The notes under the pieces were generated by a model. It was not told where the DNA came from, ran no database searches, and saw only the letters and a program-made list of their open reading frames with translations. Below, piece by piece: positions 15,389 through 24,423 of a stretch of DNA of 33,431 bases. Where the stretch lies: contig CAYLWJ010000063.1 in assembly GCA_964387355.1 (NCBI GenBank), forward strand, positions 1 to 33,431, in the 5' to 3' direction. A program made the position numbers and the translations under genes. This DNA is from Calidifonticultor sp964387355 (GTDB lineage: Bacteria > Actinomycetota > Humimicrobiia > Humimicrobiales > Humimicrobiaceae). Positions within the stretch are counted from its first letter, which is position 1. Every line of letters begins with the position of its first letter.

Positions 15389-16396
15389 TTATTTGTTTAA
15401 TTTTTCGTCATAATTAAACCTGTATCCAACAGCCCATATTGTCTCAATTAAATCACCGTTAAAATCTTTTATTTTTTTCCTTAGCTCTTTTATGTGAACA
15501 TCAATAGTTCTTGACTGACCTATAAAGTCATAACCCCATATATCTTCTAGAAGTTTTTCTTTATTTACAACTATGTTTTTATTTTTTATAAAATATAAAA
15601 GAATATCATATTCTTTTTTAGTTAGTTTTATTTCTTGCTCGTTTACAAAAATTTTTCTAGATTTTGGCTGTATTTCAATTTTTGTAATTTCGCTATTATA
15701 TTGGGTTTTATTTAGGTTCTTATTATTTAAGTTTTTGTTATTTAAGTCTTTAATATTTAAATCTTTGCTATTTAAGCCTTTAGCGCTTAATTCTTTGGAA
15801 CTTAAGTCTTTGCCGTTTAATTCTTTAGAACTTAAGTATTTGGAACTTAAATCTTTGCCTATTTTTGATAAATTTAACTGTTTTTTTATTTTACTTACTA
15901 CTTTAGTTCTTAAGCCTTTTGATTTTTTAAAATATATTAGTATTGATTCTTCTTTGTTGATGTTTTTATTTTCAATATTAAAATCAGGAATATTTTTAAA
16001 TGTTATGTCAGCTTGACTATAAATTTCTTTATTATACCTTCTAAGCAAAGCCTTTATACGTGCAATTAATTCTTTGGGATTAAAAGGTTTTGTAATATAA
16101 TCATCTGCACCAACTTCAAATCCAAAAATTTTGTCTTCATCCTCGCTTCTTGCTGTAAGCATTATTATAGGTATTGAGGAAAAATTTCTAATTTGTCTGC
16201 ATATATCTGTTCCGCTTATATCAGGAAGCATAATATCAAGAATAACAAGCTGGTATTCAAATGGGTTTTTTGAGATTATATTTATAGCAGATTTTCCATC
16301 TTGGGCAGTGTCAACTTTATAGCCTTCTTTTTGTAAAAAATCTTTAATTAATTTTCTTATAGCCTCATCATCATCTACTATTAATATTTTTTCCAT
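15389..16396 (-). CDS. OmpR/PhoB-family response regulator with repeat-expanded linker
   Basis: This transcription factor is phosphorylated by the neighbouring kinase. The receiver domain (1-120) has acidic residues D8-D10, the phosphoacceptor Asp54, Thr81 and Lys103. The C-terminal winged helix (about 240-330) has the family ending TIDVHIKELRKKI and ETIWAVGYRF. At 335 residues it is about 100 longer than usual. All the excess is in the linker, which includes nine pentapeptides (183-227). The two functional domains are intact. It is divergent from the sugar operon, but nothing shows that it regulates it. Confidence 0.94.
   Translation of the reverse strand: MEKILIVDDDEAIRKLIKDFLQKEGYKVDTAQDGKSAINIISKNPFEYQLVILDIMLPDISGTDICRQIRNFSSIPIIMLTARSEDEDKIFGFEVGADDYITKPFNPKELIARIKALLRRYNKEIYSQADITFKNIPDFNIENKNINKEESILIYFKKSKGLRTKVVSKIKKQLNLSKIGKDLSSKYLSSKELNGKDLSSKELSAKGLNSKDLNIKDLNNKNLNNKNLNKTQYNSEITKIEIQPKSRKIFVNEQEIKLTKKEYDILLYFIKNKNIVVNKEKLLEDIWGYDFIGQSRTIDVHIKELRKKIKDFNGDLIETIWAVGYRFNYDEKLNK
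15716..15850 (-). repeat. 15-bp coding tandem repeat (9 copies) in the response-regulator linker
   Basis: Nine in-frame 15-base units encode LSSKY LSSKE LNGKD LSSKE LSAKG LNSKD LNIKD LNNKN LNNKN, between the receiver and DNA-binding domains. Leu and Lys positions are constant while others drift. Confidence 0.92.
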
Positions 16397-16707
16397 TTTA
16401 ATTTTTTTCTCTTAGAGTTGCTTTATTTACTTTCTATATTTTTAGTTTATTTATTTTTTTAAAACACCATAATGATTAATTTATATCATTAGTATATTAA
16501 TATATATTATATTTTATATTTTTAAATATTTATTTTTTAATGTAAATTTTTTATTAAATTGTATTTAATACTGAAAATATTCATTTTTTTGTTTAAAAAT
16601 AAAATTATATATTTTAAAATAGTTAAAATAAAAAATTATTTTTAATAATAAAGAGTTCTATTTTTTTCATTAAACAAACTTTTCAATTTTTTTAAAGGAG
16701 TATAAAG
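16397..16707. other. Divergent promoter region, regulator versus sugar operon
   Basis: This region is extremely A+T-rich with no gene. Many TATAAT-like strings occur, so no single promoter can be picked with confidence. No clear operator dyad for the DeoR regulator was recognised. A good ribosome site (AAAGGAG) lies at its right end. Confidence 0.4.
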
Positions 16708-18084
16708 ATGAAAGCATCAGCAATAGGCTTTTTTTCTTTTGCATATCCAGAACAAAAAATGAAAGAACGTATAGATCATGCTTTAAATAATCTTAAATTA
16801 CAAGGTATAGAAATTAATTTTTGTGGTTATGTAATTGATCATGATGAATCTTCACAAATTAAAGCAAAGGAAAAATTGAATAGCTCTTCATATGACAGTG
16901 ATTGTTTAATTCTTATAATTTCCTCTTGGATAGAATCACCACCAGTTATTAGGGTGATTTCAGATCAAACACACTTGCCAATTTTGCTTTGGAGTCTTTC
17001 AGCTTATAGAACGGATGCAGGATTAATAGCTCCTGCTGGTGCCGCTGGTGCTACTGGATTAAATTTTATTTTAAAAGTTTTTGGGGCAAAACATATTAGT
17101 TTATATGATGAAGTTGATAAGGAATCTAAATTTAAAGAAGCAGCTGAATTTGTGAGATTTTCTCATGCTTTAAAAGTGTTGAAAAATTCAAGAGTAGCTT
17201 CTATTGGTTACTCAGATATGAATTTGTATTCTTTAATGTATGATGGAACGCTGATAAAAAAATTTACAGGTATCCATGTTGATAACTTAGACCTGTATGA
17301 TATTTATGCTGCTATGGAGAAAGTTACAAAAAAAGAAATAAATAATTTTATTGAAAATTTTTTATCAAAAGTTCAGGTTGTAAATAAGCTTAAAAATCAG
17401 GATTTAGAAACATTAGCTAAATCTTTTATAGCAGTTAATAATATTATTCAAGATAAAAATTATAAAGGTATAACATTAAAATGTGTACTTGGAATGTCAA
17501 AGTGGTTTAATTTTTCTCCATGCATGCTTGAATCATTAATAGGAGATGAAGTGGAGACCATATGTGAGTGTGATGTATATGGTATGATTAATCAGCTTAT
17601 TATTAAAGAATTAACTGGAACAAAAGCTACTTTTTTGGAATTTTATGAATTTTATGAAAACAGTATTTTAATGGGGGCTTGTGGCTTTGCCCCACTTGGG
17701 GTATGTAATACAAAAAAAATGTTAGTGCAAGGTCATGATTGGGGGCAAGCAGGCGGTATAATGAATGTATCAGAACTTAATACATCTGATAAAATTACTC
17801 TTACAAAATTGTATACTGTAAATGGACAAATGCATTTGCATTGTTTAAAAGGATCATCAAAAATTCCTGAATTATGGCAAGAAGATGGTTGGGACGGGAA
17901 AGGACCAAAGATGCCATCTCTTGAAATTTTTATAGACGAAGATTTAAAAGAGTTTCAAGAATATATAGCAGGGCAACATTATATAGTTTGTTTTGGAGAT
18001 TTTTATGAATTACTAAAGAGATATTGCAAATTTAGTGGAATTAGATTTAATGAACATAAAAATATTGACTTTAGTTATAAATAA
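16708..18084 (+). CDS. L-fucose/L-arabinose isomerase-family protein
   Basis: This 458-residue protein resembles the COG2407 fucose/arabinose isomerase family, which interconverts aldoses and ketoses with a divalent metal. The N-terminal two thirds are Rossmann-like lobes (for example SSWIESPPVIRVIS). The metal-site region around residues 289-300 (CECDVYGMI) and the C-terminal GQHYIVCFGD ending fit the family. AAAGGAG precedes the ATG. It is the first gene of a + strand operon with a sugar kinase, a DUF4380-like protein and an aldolase, so it probably catalyses the first step of a sugar breakdown route. The substrate cannot be read from the sequence; a related non-isomerase role is possible. 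Confidence 0.78.
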   Translation: MKASAIGFFSFAYPEQKMKERIDHALNNLKLQGIEINFCGYVIDHDESSQIKAKEKLNSSSYDSDCLILIISSWIESPPVIRVISDQTHLPILLWSLSAYRTDAGLIAPAGAAGATGLNFILKVFGAKHISLYDEVDKESKFKEAAEFVRFSHALKVLKNSRVASIGYSDMNLYSLMYDGTLIKKFTGIHVDNLDLYDIYAAMEKVTKKEINNFIENFLSKVQVVNKLKNQDLETLAKSFIAVNNIIQDKNYKGITLKCVLGMSKWFNFSPCMLESLIGDEVETICECDVYGMINQLIIKELTGTKATFLEFYEFYENSILMGACGFAPLGVCNTKKMLVQGHDWGQAGGIMNVSELNTSDKITLTKLYTVNGQMHLHCLKGSSKIPELWQEDGWDGKGPKMPSLEIFIDEDLKEFQEYIAGQHYIVCFGDFYELLKRYCKFSGIRFNEHKNIDFSYK

Positions 18085-18139
18085 TTTACAAATTTTATAA
18101 AATAAAAAACTAAATTTTAAAAAACAGGAGATTATATAA

Positions 18140-19654
18140 ATGAATGATGACTTGATTTTAGCTATTGATCTAGGTACATCAAATTTAAAAGGTGCTGTAT
18201 TTGATATTTATGGTAGGGAAGTTGCTTTTGAGTCAATAGAATATAATCTTATTACTCCAAAAAAAGACATTGTTGAAAATGATACAAATTTATATTGGGA
18301 AAATATATTAATAATTTTAAAAAGACTTTCTGAAAAGTTAGGAAAGGAATCCAAAAAAATTTCTGTTATAGGAACTTCTTCACAAGGAGAGACGATAGTT
18401 CCAATTGATAAACATGGCAACCCATTAAGAAATGCTATAGTTTGGATAGATACACGTTCTAAAAAAGAAGCTGAACTAATAAAAAAGAATTTTAATATTA
18501 GAGAAATGTATCAAAAAACTGGTTATCCAGATGTTGATCCTTCATGGCCTGCAACGAGGATATTGTGGATTAAAAATAATGAAAAGGATATTTTTGATAA
18601 TACTTATAAGTTTTTACTCTTAGAAGATTTTATAATTTTTAAGTTAACTGGTAAATTTTTTGGAGAAGCTTCTGTGTATAGCTCATCTTATTACTATGAT
18701 ATAAAAAATTTTAAGTTCATTGAAGATGTTTTAAATTTTATTGGTATTGATAAAACCAAGCTGCCAGAAATATTAAAACCTGCTAGTTTCGTAGGTTATA
18801 TTAAAAAAGACCTTGCTAACTATTTAGGGCTTAGAACGGATGTTAAAGTTGTAATAGGTGCAATGGACCAAATTTGTGGTGCAGTAGGAGCTGGAAATGT
18901 TTATGATGGCTTAGCTTCTGAAACAACTGGCAGTGCTTTTGCTATGGTGGTTACAATTAATGAGCCGATTTTTAATGAAAAATATCTGCTTCCATGTACT
19001 CCTCATGCTGTACAAAACCTTTATGCTTTAATGCCTTACAGTTCTACTGGTGGAATGGTATTAAAATGGTATAAAGATAAATTTTGTTTAGAGGAAACTA
19101 TTAAGGCAAGTAAATTAAATACGAGCGTATATAAAATTTTAGATGAACTTGCTAGTAAAGCAGCACCGGGTTGTGAGGGCTTAATTATGCTTCCATTTAT
19201 TACTGGTGCGTTTTTCCCAGAATATAATCCAGATGCGAGAGGAGTATTTTTTGGTATTGGAATTAATCATGATAAATCTCATTTTTTAAGGGCAATTCTT
19301 GAATCTTTAGGCTATATGATGCGAAAAGATTTAGAAGTTATAAATAAATTAGGCATTAAAATAAATGAAGTTATTTCAATTGGTGGTGGTGCAACAAGTT
19401 TTCTTTGGAGTCAAATAAAAGCTGATATTTGTAAAAAGATTATAAAAATACCACAATATACTGAATGTGCGCTTTTGGGAAGTGCAATTTTAGCAGCTAG
19501 TTCAGTTGGGTTATTTGAAAATGTTATTGAAGCAAGCTCAAACTTTATTAAAATGAAAAATATTTATTATCCAGACGAAAAAAAATTTGATATATATGAT
19601 TCTAATTTTAGAAAATATGTTAAAATTTATGAAAATTTAAAATCAATTTTTTAG
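18140..19654 (+). CDS. FGGY-family carbohydrate kinase (xylulokinase-like)
   Basis: FGGY kinases phosphorylate ketoses or polyols with ATP. The 504-residue protein has the ATP-binding start AIDLGTSNLKG (8-18), GTSSQGETIV (78-87), VWIDTR (101-106), the catalytic aspartate 243 in GAMDQICGAVG, and the C-terminal signature IGGGATSFLWSQIKADI. It lies 55 bases after the isomerase with the ribosome site CAGGAG. In this operon it should phosphorylate the ketose made by the isomerase. The similarity is closest to xylulose/fuculose kinases, with LsrK-type kinases as an alternative. Confidence 0.93.
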   Translation: MNDDLILAIDLGTSNLKGAVFDIYGREVAFESIEYNLITPKKDIVENDTNLYWENILIILKRLSEKLGKESKKISVIGTSSQGETIVPIDKHGNPLRNAIVWIDTRSKKEAELIKKNFNIREMYQKTGYPDVDPSWPATRILWIKNNEKDIFDNTYKFLLLEDFIIFKLTGKFFGEASVYSSSYYYDIKNFKFIEDVLNFIGIDKTKLPEILKPASFVGYIKKDLANYLGLRTDVKVVIGAMDQICGAVGAGNVYDGLASETTGSAFAMVVTINEPIFNEKYLLPCTPHAVQNLYALMPYSSTGGMVLKWYKDKFCLEETIKASKLNTSVYKILDELASKAAPGCEGLIMLPFITGAFFPEYNPDARGVFFGIGINHDKSHFLRAILESLGYMMRKDLEVINKLGIKINEVISIGGGATSFLWSQIKADICKKIIKIPQYTECALLGSAILAASSVGLFENVIEASSNFIKMKNIYYPDEKKFDIYDSNFRKYVKIYENLKSIF

Positions 19655-19695
19655 TTTTTAATAAAGTTTATTTATAAAAGAAAGGTTAATTTTAA

Positions 19696-20616
19696 ATGAA
19701 AATTGTAGAGGGATATAAATGGAAAGGCTGGCCAAATTGTATTTTATTATCTAATCAAATATTAGATATTATTGCAACAACTGATATTGGGCCAAGGATA
19801 ATTAGCTTTAGCTATGCTCAAGAAGAAAACATTTTTTTAGAAATAGATAAAGATTTAGGAAAAACTAACGGTAGTGATTATAGACTGTATGGTGGGACAA
19901 GGCTGTGGCATTCTCCTGAAGCAAAGCCGAGGACATATTATCCAGATAATAAAAAAGTAGATTATAAGTGGGATGGAGAAGGGCTAAAATTGCTGCAGGA
20001 AGTTGAAACTACAACAGGAATGCAGAAGGAAATATATATAAAACTTGATTTAAAAACTGCAAAAGCTGAAATTAATTATAAAATATATAATAGGAACTTG
20101 TGGCCAATAAGATTTTCACCTTGGGCAATAACGTTATTGGCAAAAGGGGGAAGAGCCATTTTACCTCAAGAACCTTTTCAAAGCTGGGAAGATAACCTTC
20201 TTCCTGTAAGGCCATTGGTTTTATGGTCTTATACAAAAATGAATGATTCAAGATTTATTTGGGGAGAAAAGTATATCCAAATAAAACAGGATACAAAACC
20301 AGCTAGTCCATTAAAAATTGGTGTATTAAACACACTTGGTTGGGGTGTTTATTGTAAAAATAATTATGTTTTTATAAAAAGGTATCCTTTTATTAAAGGT
20401 GAAGAATATCCTGATTTTAATTGTAATACGGAAGTTTACACTGATGCAAATTTGTTTGAGCTTGAAACCCTAGGACCATTAAAAGTTATTGAACCAGGAA
20501 GTTATGCTGAGCACAAGGAAAACTGGTATTTATTTAAAGAAGAAATAGGAGAAAGTGAAGATTTGATTGATAAAAAACTTTTACCTTTAATTGAGAAAAC
20601 TGAAATACCAAAATAA
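19696..20616 (+). CDS. DUF4380-like protein with sugar-mutarotase-type fold
   Basis: This 306-residue protein has the motif GGTRLWHSPE (residues 66-75) and follows the pattern I associate with DUF4380, a family related to galactose-mutarotase folds. ATTDIGPRIISF near residues 28-39 fits the same family. The rest looks like a beta-sandwich that would bind a carbohydrate. It is the third gene of the sugar operon, 41 bases after the kinase. It may act as an anomer epimerase or bind the substrate, but no activity can be assigned. No signal peptide is visible, so it is cytoplasmic. Confidence 0.7.
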   Translation: MKIVEGYKWKGWPNCILLSNQILDIIATTDIGPRIISFSYAQEENIFLEIDKDLGKTNGSDYRLYGGTRLWHSPEAKPRTYYPDNKKVDYKWDGEGLKLLQEVETTTGMQKEIYIKLDLKTAKAEINYKIYNRNLWPIRFSPWAITLLAKGGRAILPQEPFQSWEDNLLPVRPLVLWSYTKMNDSRFIWGEKYIQIKQDTKPASPLKIGVLNTLGWGVYCKNNYVFIKRYPFIKGEEYPDFNCNTEVYTDANLFELETLGPLKVIEPGSYAEHKENWYLFKEEIGESEDLIDKKLLPLIEKTEIPK

Positions 20617-20690
20617 ATAATTAAAATATTTATAATGCTTAAAAATAAAAAAACATAGAAAATAATTTTATTAAAGTAGAAAGGAATGAC

Positions 20691-21500
20691 ATGTCAGGAA
20701 TAAAATTAAGGATTGGTAAACTTTTTAACGGAAAAAAGAGTCTCGTAATTTCTGCAATTGATCATGTTATGGAATATGGTGATCAACCAGGAATAGAAGA
20801 CTCACGCCAAGCAATTAAAAAATGTTTAGATACGGATGCACTTCTTCTTTCAAGGTTTTCACTAAAAAATAACTGGGATTTATTTGCTTCAAAAAATTCT
20901 CCTGTTCCAGTAGTAAGAATTAACTGGTCAAGTGCTTTTTATTATCCCTTAGAATACAGAAAAGGGTATACGACAGTTGCGACTATGGTTCATGAAGCAG
21001 TAGAAGCTGGAGCTGAAATGGTAATTTGTTCTTTGTTTCTAGAAAACAATGATGAACAAATGGAGACTATAAATGTGGGTGTTTTTACAGAAGTAGTCCG
21101 ACAAAAAGAAAGCCTCGGGATTCCATTAATAGGGGAATGTTATGTAGTTGAACATAAAGAAAATACTTCAGAGTATCTATATAATAAAGTAAAAAGAGTT
21201 TCAAGAGTTATGGCTGAACTTGGTGCCGATTTAGTTAAAGTATTTTATACCCAGAATTTTCAAGACATTGTTAAAAATACACCAGTTCCAGTATTTTCAA
21301 TTGGTGCAGAAAAACTAAATACTGACCTTGAAGTTTTAATAAAAGCTTATAATAGCGTTAAGGCTGGAGCTAAGGGTATTATTTTTGGAAGAAATATTTT
21401 TATGGCAGAAAATCCGTCTAAATTGGTTGCTGCTTTAAATGAAGTTATGAACATGGATGTTAAACCAGAAGACGCTGCTGCTAAGTATAACTTAAAGTAA
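20691..21500 (+). CDS. Class I (Schiff-base) aldolase, LacD/DeoC/FbaB group
   Basis: This 269-residue TIM-barrel aldolase should split a ketose phosphate into two smaller fragments. The Schiff-base lysine is probably Lys183 in GADLVKVFYT, and the phosphate-binding end is AGAKGIIFGRNIF. The early strand SAIDHVMEYG (21-30) fits the family. AAAGGA lies before the ATG; another ATG seven bases earlier is out of frame. It is the fourth gene of the operon, completing isomerase, kinase and aldolase. Class I aldolases with FGGY kinases also occur in AI-2 processing (LsrK/LsrF), but an isomerase argues for sugar use. Confidence 0.85.
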   Translation: MSGIKLRIGKLFNGKKSLVISAIDHVMEYGDQPGIEDSRQAIKKCLDTDALLLSRFSLKNNWDLFASKNSPVPVVRINWSSAFYYPLEYRKGYTTVATMVHEAVEAGAEMVICSLFLENNDEQMETINVGVFTEVVRQKESLGIPLIGECYVVEHKENTSEYLYNKVKRVSRVMAELGADLVKVFYTQNFQDIVKNTPVPVFSIGAEKLNTDLEVLIKAYNSVKAGAKGIIFGRNIFMAENPSKLVAALNEVMNMDVKPEDAAAKYNLK

Positions 21501-21587
21501 AATTAAATTTAAATAAGATCAATCTAAAATAATTGAATTAAAATAAATTAAATTAAGAATTAGAATTTAATAAATAAAGTAAATTAA

Positions 21588-21697
21588 TAATTAGTTCTTG
21601 CTGAATAATTAACTAAAATTTAAAAACTTAGAAAATTTTATGCTTAATGAATTCAAATTTTTTACAAAGTAATAAATTATTCAGCATGGACTAATTA
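21588..21697. repeat. 110-bp element with 23-bp terminal inverted repeats
   Basis: The ends 21588-21610 and 21675-21697 are inverted copies that agree at 21 of 23 positions; the shared core is GCTGAATAATT. The 64-base centre is A+T-rich and non-coding. In RNA it would form a long hairpin between the aldolase and cyclophilin-like genes. It could be an attenuator, a transcript-end hairpin or a small non-autonomous mobile element. Confidence 0.75.
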
Positions 21698-21755
21698 CTT
21701 ACAGCATAGATTATTAAAATAATGGTAGTTTTAAAAATTTAATAAGTTTTAAAAA

Positions 21756-22157
21756 ATGGATGATAAAAATATTTTTAAAGAAATAATCCTTAAAATTCAA
21801 GATTATAATATAAATATTTTATTAAATGACAGTAAAACAAGTTTAACTATTTTTAACAGTCTCCCTTTTAAATCAGAATTAAGCAAGTGGGGAAATGAGA
21901 TATATTTTACAATTCCAGTTGATATGAAATTAGAAAAAGGTATAGAAATTCTTGACATTGGAGATGTTGCTTATTGGCCTCCCGGTAAAGCTATGTGTAT
22001 TTTTTTTGGCAAAACTCCTGCAAGCACTACCGAAAAGCCACAAGCGGTAAGTCCTGTTACAAAAGTTGGTAGTTTAAAAGCAAAAGAGGATATAAAGTTT
22101 TTAAAAACTTTAAGAGGAGGTGAAAAAGTAGAAGTTTTAAAATTTAACTTACAATAA
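21756..22157 (+). CDS. Cyclophilin-like fold protein (TM1367 type)
   Basis: The 133-residue protein matches the small cyclophilin-like family typified by TM1367. WGNEIYFTIPV lies at about 45-55, followed by the signature DIGDVAYWPPGKAMCIFFGKTP (67-88 region). Proline isomerase activity is not established for this family. There is no ribosome site before the ATG and the preceding gap holds the 110-bp inverted-repeat element, so it may not belong to the sugar operon. Its last 14 bases overlap the end of the convergent DeoR gene. Confidence 0.85.
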   Translation: MDDKNIFKEIILKIQDYNINILLNDSKTSLTIFNSLPFKSELSKWGNEIYFTIPVDMKLEKGIEILDIGDVAYWPPGKAMCIFFGKTPASTTEKPQAVSPVTKVGSLKAKEDIKFLKTLRGGEKVEVLKFNLQ

Positions 22158-22908
22158 TCTCCATTCCAGCGTCTTTTAGTTTTCCAAGAAAATCTTTATC
22201 TGCTTTATCATCGGTGATAAATGTATTAATTACTTTTATTGGGGCTACAAAATTCATACAAATGTGTTCTATTTTTGAATAGTCACATAAGGCAATAATT
22301 TTTTTTGCACTGTTTATAATGTATTTTTTTGTTTGTGCTTCAAGCTGATCAACTGCTGTAATACCTTTATCTATGCTTATTCCACTTATACCTATAAATG
22401 CTTTATCTACAAAAATTGTCCTAAAAGCTGAATCGGCTATTGGCCCAACCAGAGAATGTGTATCGGTATTTAAAATACCTCCACTTAAAATAATTTTAAA
22501 TTGTGGGTTTGTTTTGCCTAATAGAACTGCAATGTCACAGCTATTTGTAACAACTGTTAGTTCTTTTCGAGTTGTAATATTTAAAGCTGTTTGATAACCA
22601 GTTGTTCCAGCTTCAATTAAAATTACATCTCCATCATCAATTAATGAAGCTGCTGCCAGGGCTATTCTTTTTTTTTCTTCTATATTTTTTTCTTTTTGAA
22701 TTTCAAACTTTAATTCATAACCAACGGAATTAATATTTAGCGCACCGCCGTGAGTTCTCTTAATAAGACCCTTTCTTGCAAGCTTGTTTAAATCTCTTCT
22801 GATTGTTGTTTCAGAAAGATTTAGTGCTTTTGCAATCTCACTTGCACTAATACTTCCTGTTTTATTAACGAGGTTTATTATATATTGTCTTCTTTCTTCA
22901 CCAAGCAT
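22144..22908 (-). CDS. DeoR-family transcriptional regulator
   Basis: DeoR-type repressors usually control sugar operons and respond to a phosphorylated sugar. The 254-residue protein begins with the family helix-turn-helix (ERRQYIINLV, SETTIRRDLNKLARKGLIKRTHGGA, residues 5-56). The C-terminal sensor domain includes EAGTTG (95-100), TNSCDIAVLL and a LSGG motif. Length and architecture are standard. It is convergent with the cyclophilin-like gene and overlaps it by 14 bases. It probably controls the adjacent sugar operon, whose phosphorylated intermediate would be the natural inducer; no operator was found. Confidence 0.93.
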   Translation of the reverse strand: MLGEERRQYIINLVNKTGSISASEIAKALNLSETTIRRDLNKLARKGLIKRTHGGALNINSVGYELKFEIQKEKNIEEKKRIALAAASLIDDGDVILIEAGTTGYQTALNITTRKELTVVTNSCDIAVLLGKTNPQFKIILSGGILNTDTHSLVGPIADSAFRTIFVDKAFIGISGISIDKGITAVDQLEAQTKKYIINSAKKIIALCDYSKIEHICMNFVAPIKVINTFITDDKADKDFLGKLKDAGMEIIVS

Positions 22909-22930
22909 TTAGTCTTTATACCTTACCTTA

Positions 22931-22970
22931 CTTTACATTATCTTATCTTATCTTATTATCTAATCTAAAC
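22931..22970. repeat. Short TTATC microsatellite
   Basis: CTTACCTTACTTTACATTATCTTATCTTATCTTATTATC-like sequence has a period of about 5 bases. It is non-coding, just upstream of the DeoR gene start on the - strand, and so in its promoter region. Confidence 0.5.
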
Positions 22971-23064
22971 GTTTATTTTAAAATTTTTAAAATTATTAAT
23001 ATTAAATTAGTTTTGCGTGTTTTATAGACAACTATTTAATAGCTTAACAAATATTTAAAAAGAT

Positions 23065-24399
23065 TTACGGATATATTCCACGCAAGTTTGTAGCCTCTGC
23101 AACTCTTGAAACTGCAAGCATTGATGCGGCAGTTCTCATATCAACTTTGTTCTGTTTTGAATAGTTATATGTGTCATAAAAAGCTTTTTCCATAATATCT
23201 CTTAATTTTAAATTTACTTCTCTTTTAGTCCAAAAGTAAGATAAGTTTCCTTGAACCCATTCAAAATATGATACTGTAACACCACCAGCATTTGCAAGAA
23301 CATCTGGTATTACAAATATATTTTTTTCTTTTAATATTTGATCTGCCTCAGGGGTAGTTGGTGCATTTGCCCCTTCAATAATAATTTTTACATCAAGTAT
23401 TGGTGCAGTTTCTTTTGTTATTTGATTTTCAAGAGCTGCTGGAATAAATATATCTGCTTTTATTTTAAATATTTCTTCTCTTGGCAGAACTTCTGAATTA
23501 GGATAGCCAAGCAATGTTTTATTTTTTGCCAAATATTCTGAAATATCGTATGGATTTAAACCATTTTTATTAAATAAACATGCAGATACATCTGATACAG
23601 CAGTTATCTTAAAACCAATATCATAAAGTATTTTTGCAGCATTGCCTCCAACATTGCCAAACCCTTGTATAGTAACAGTTAGATTAGTAGAAGTAATGCC
23701 TAAAACTTTAAGGGCAGAAAGTAGAGTATAAACACAGCCTCTGCTTGTTGCATCTTCTCTTCCTTGGCTTCCTCCAAGTGATATAGGTTTTCCAGTAACA
23801 ACACCTGGAACAGAATGACCTTTATCCATGGAGTAAGTGTCAAGTATCCATGCCATAATTTGTGAATTTGTTCCAACATCTGGAGCAGGTATATCTTTTT
23901 CTGGTCCAATTGCATCAATAATTTCAAAAGTGTATCTTCTTGTTATGTGCTCAAGTTCATTTTGACTTACACTATATGGGTCTACTTCAACACCGCCTTT
24001 AGCTCCACCAAATGGAAGCCCAACTAGGCTGCATTTCCATGTCATAATCATGGCAAGCGCTTTAATTTCATCTAAGTTTACATCTGGATGATATCTAATT
24101 CCACCTTTAGCAGGACCTCTATTTGTATTATGCTGGACTCTATATCCTTTATATATTTCAATTGTGCCTTTGTCTGTTTTTATTGGAATTGCAACTTCTA
24201 AAACTTTTCTTGGTGTTCTTAAGTATTTTTGCATACCTGGTTTTAAACCTAGCCTGTCCATAGTATCATCTAGCCTTGCAAGGGTCATTTCCCATACGTT
24301 ATTAGTATTTTGGGTGTTTCGGCATTTATATGGGTTATTTTCTTGACTACTGTCTTTGGAATTTTTTTGGCCTAAATTATTTTTAATGGTGGAATTCAT
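23065..24399 (-). CDS. Glutamate (Glu/Leu/Phe/Val) dehydrogenase
   Basis: This enzyme interconverts glutamate and 2-oxoglutarate plus ammonia with NAD(P). The substrate domain shows NRGPAKGGIRYHPD (93-106), the catalytic lysine 134 in FGGAKGGV, and Asp174 in PAPDVGT. The nucleotide domain has the glycine-rich GFGNVG (246-251). The 444 residues include an Asn/Ser-rich leader of about 35 residues. The ATG at 24399 has AAAGGA eight bases before it, which supports this start. It follows the oxidoreductase gene by 24 bases and is the last gene of the set. It could recycle the amino group collected by the aminotransferase. Confidence 0.95.
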   Translation of the reverse strand: MNSTIKNNLGQKNSKDSSQENNPYKCRNTQNTNNVWEMTLARLDDTMDRLGLKPGMQKYLRTPRKVLEVAIPIKTDKGTIEIYKGYRVQHNTNRGPAKGGIRYHPDVNLDEIKALAMIMTWKCSLVGLPFGGAKGGVEVDPYSVSQNELEHITRRYTFEIIDAIGPEKDIPAPDVGTNSQIMAWILDTYSMDKGHSVPGVVTGKPISLGGSQGREDATSRGCVYTLLSALKVLGITSTNLTVTIQGFGNVGGNAAKILYDIGFKITAVSDVSACLFNKNGLNPYDISEYLAKNKTLLGYPNSEVLPREEIFKIKADIFIPAALENQITKETAPILDVKIIIEGANAPTTPEADQILKEKNIFVIPDVLANAGGVTVSYFEWVQGNLSYFWTKREVNLKLRDIMEKAFYDTYNYSKQNKVDMRTAASMLAVSRVAEATNLRGIYP

Positions 24400-24423
24400 A
24401 AAAATCCTTTCATTTTTATAATT

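Noticed and set aside
16708..21500. Lsr-type autoinducer-2 processing operon
   Set aside because: The kinase and aldolase could fit LsrK and LsrF, but there is no LsrG or Lsr transporter, and the isomerase has no place in that pathway.
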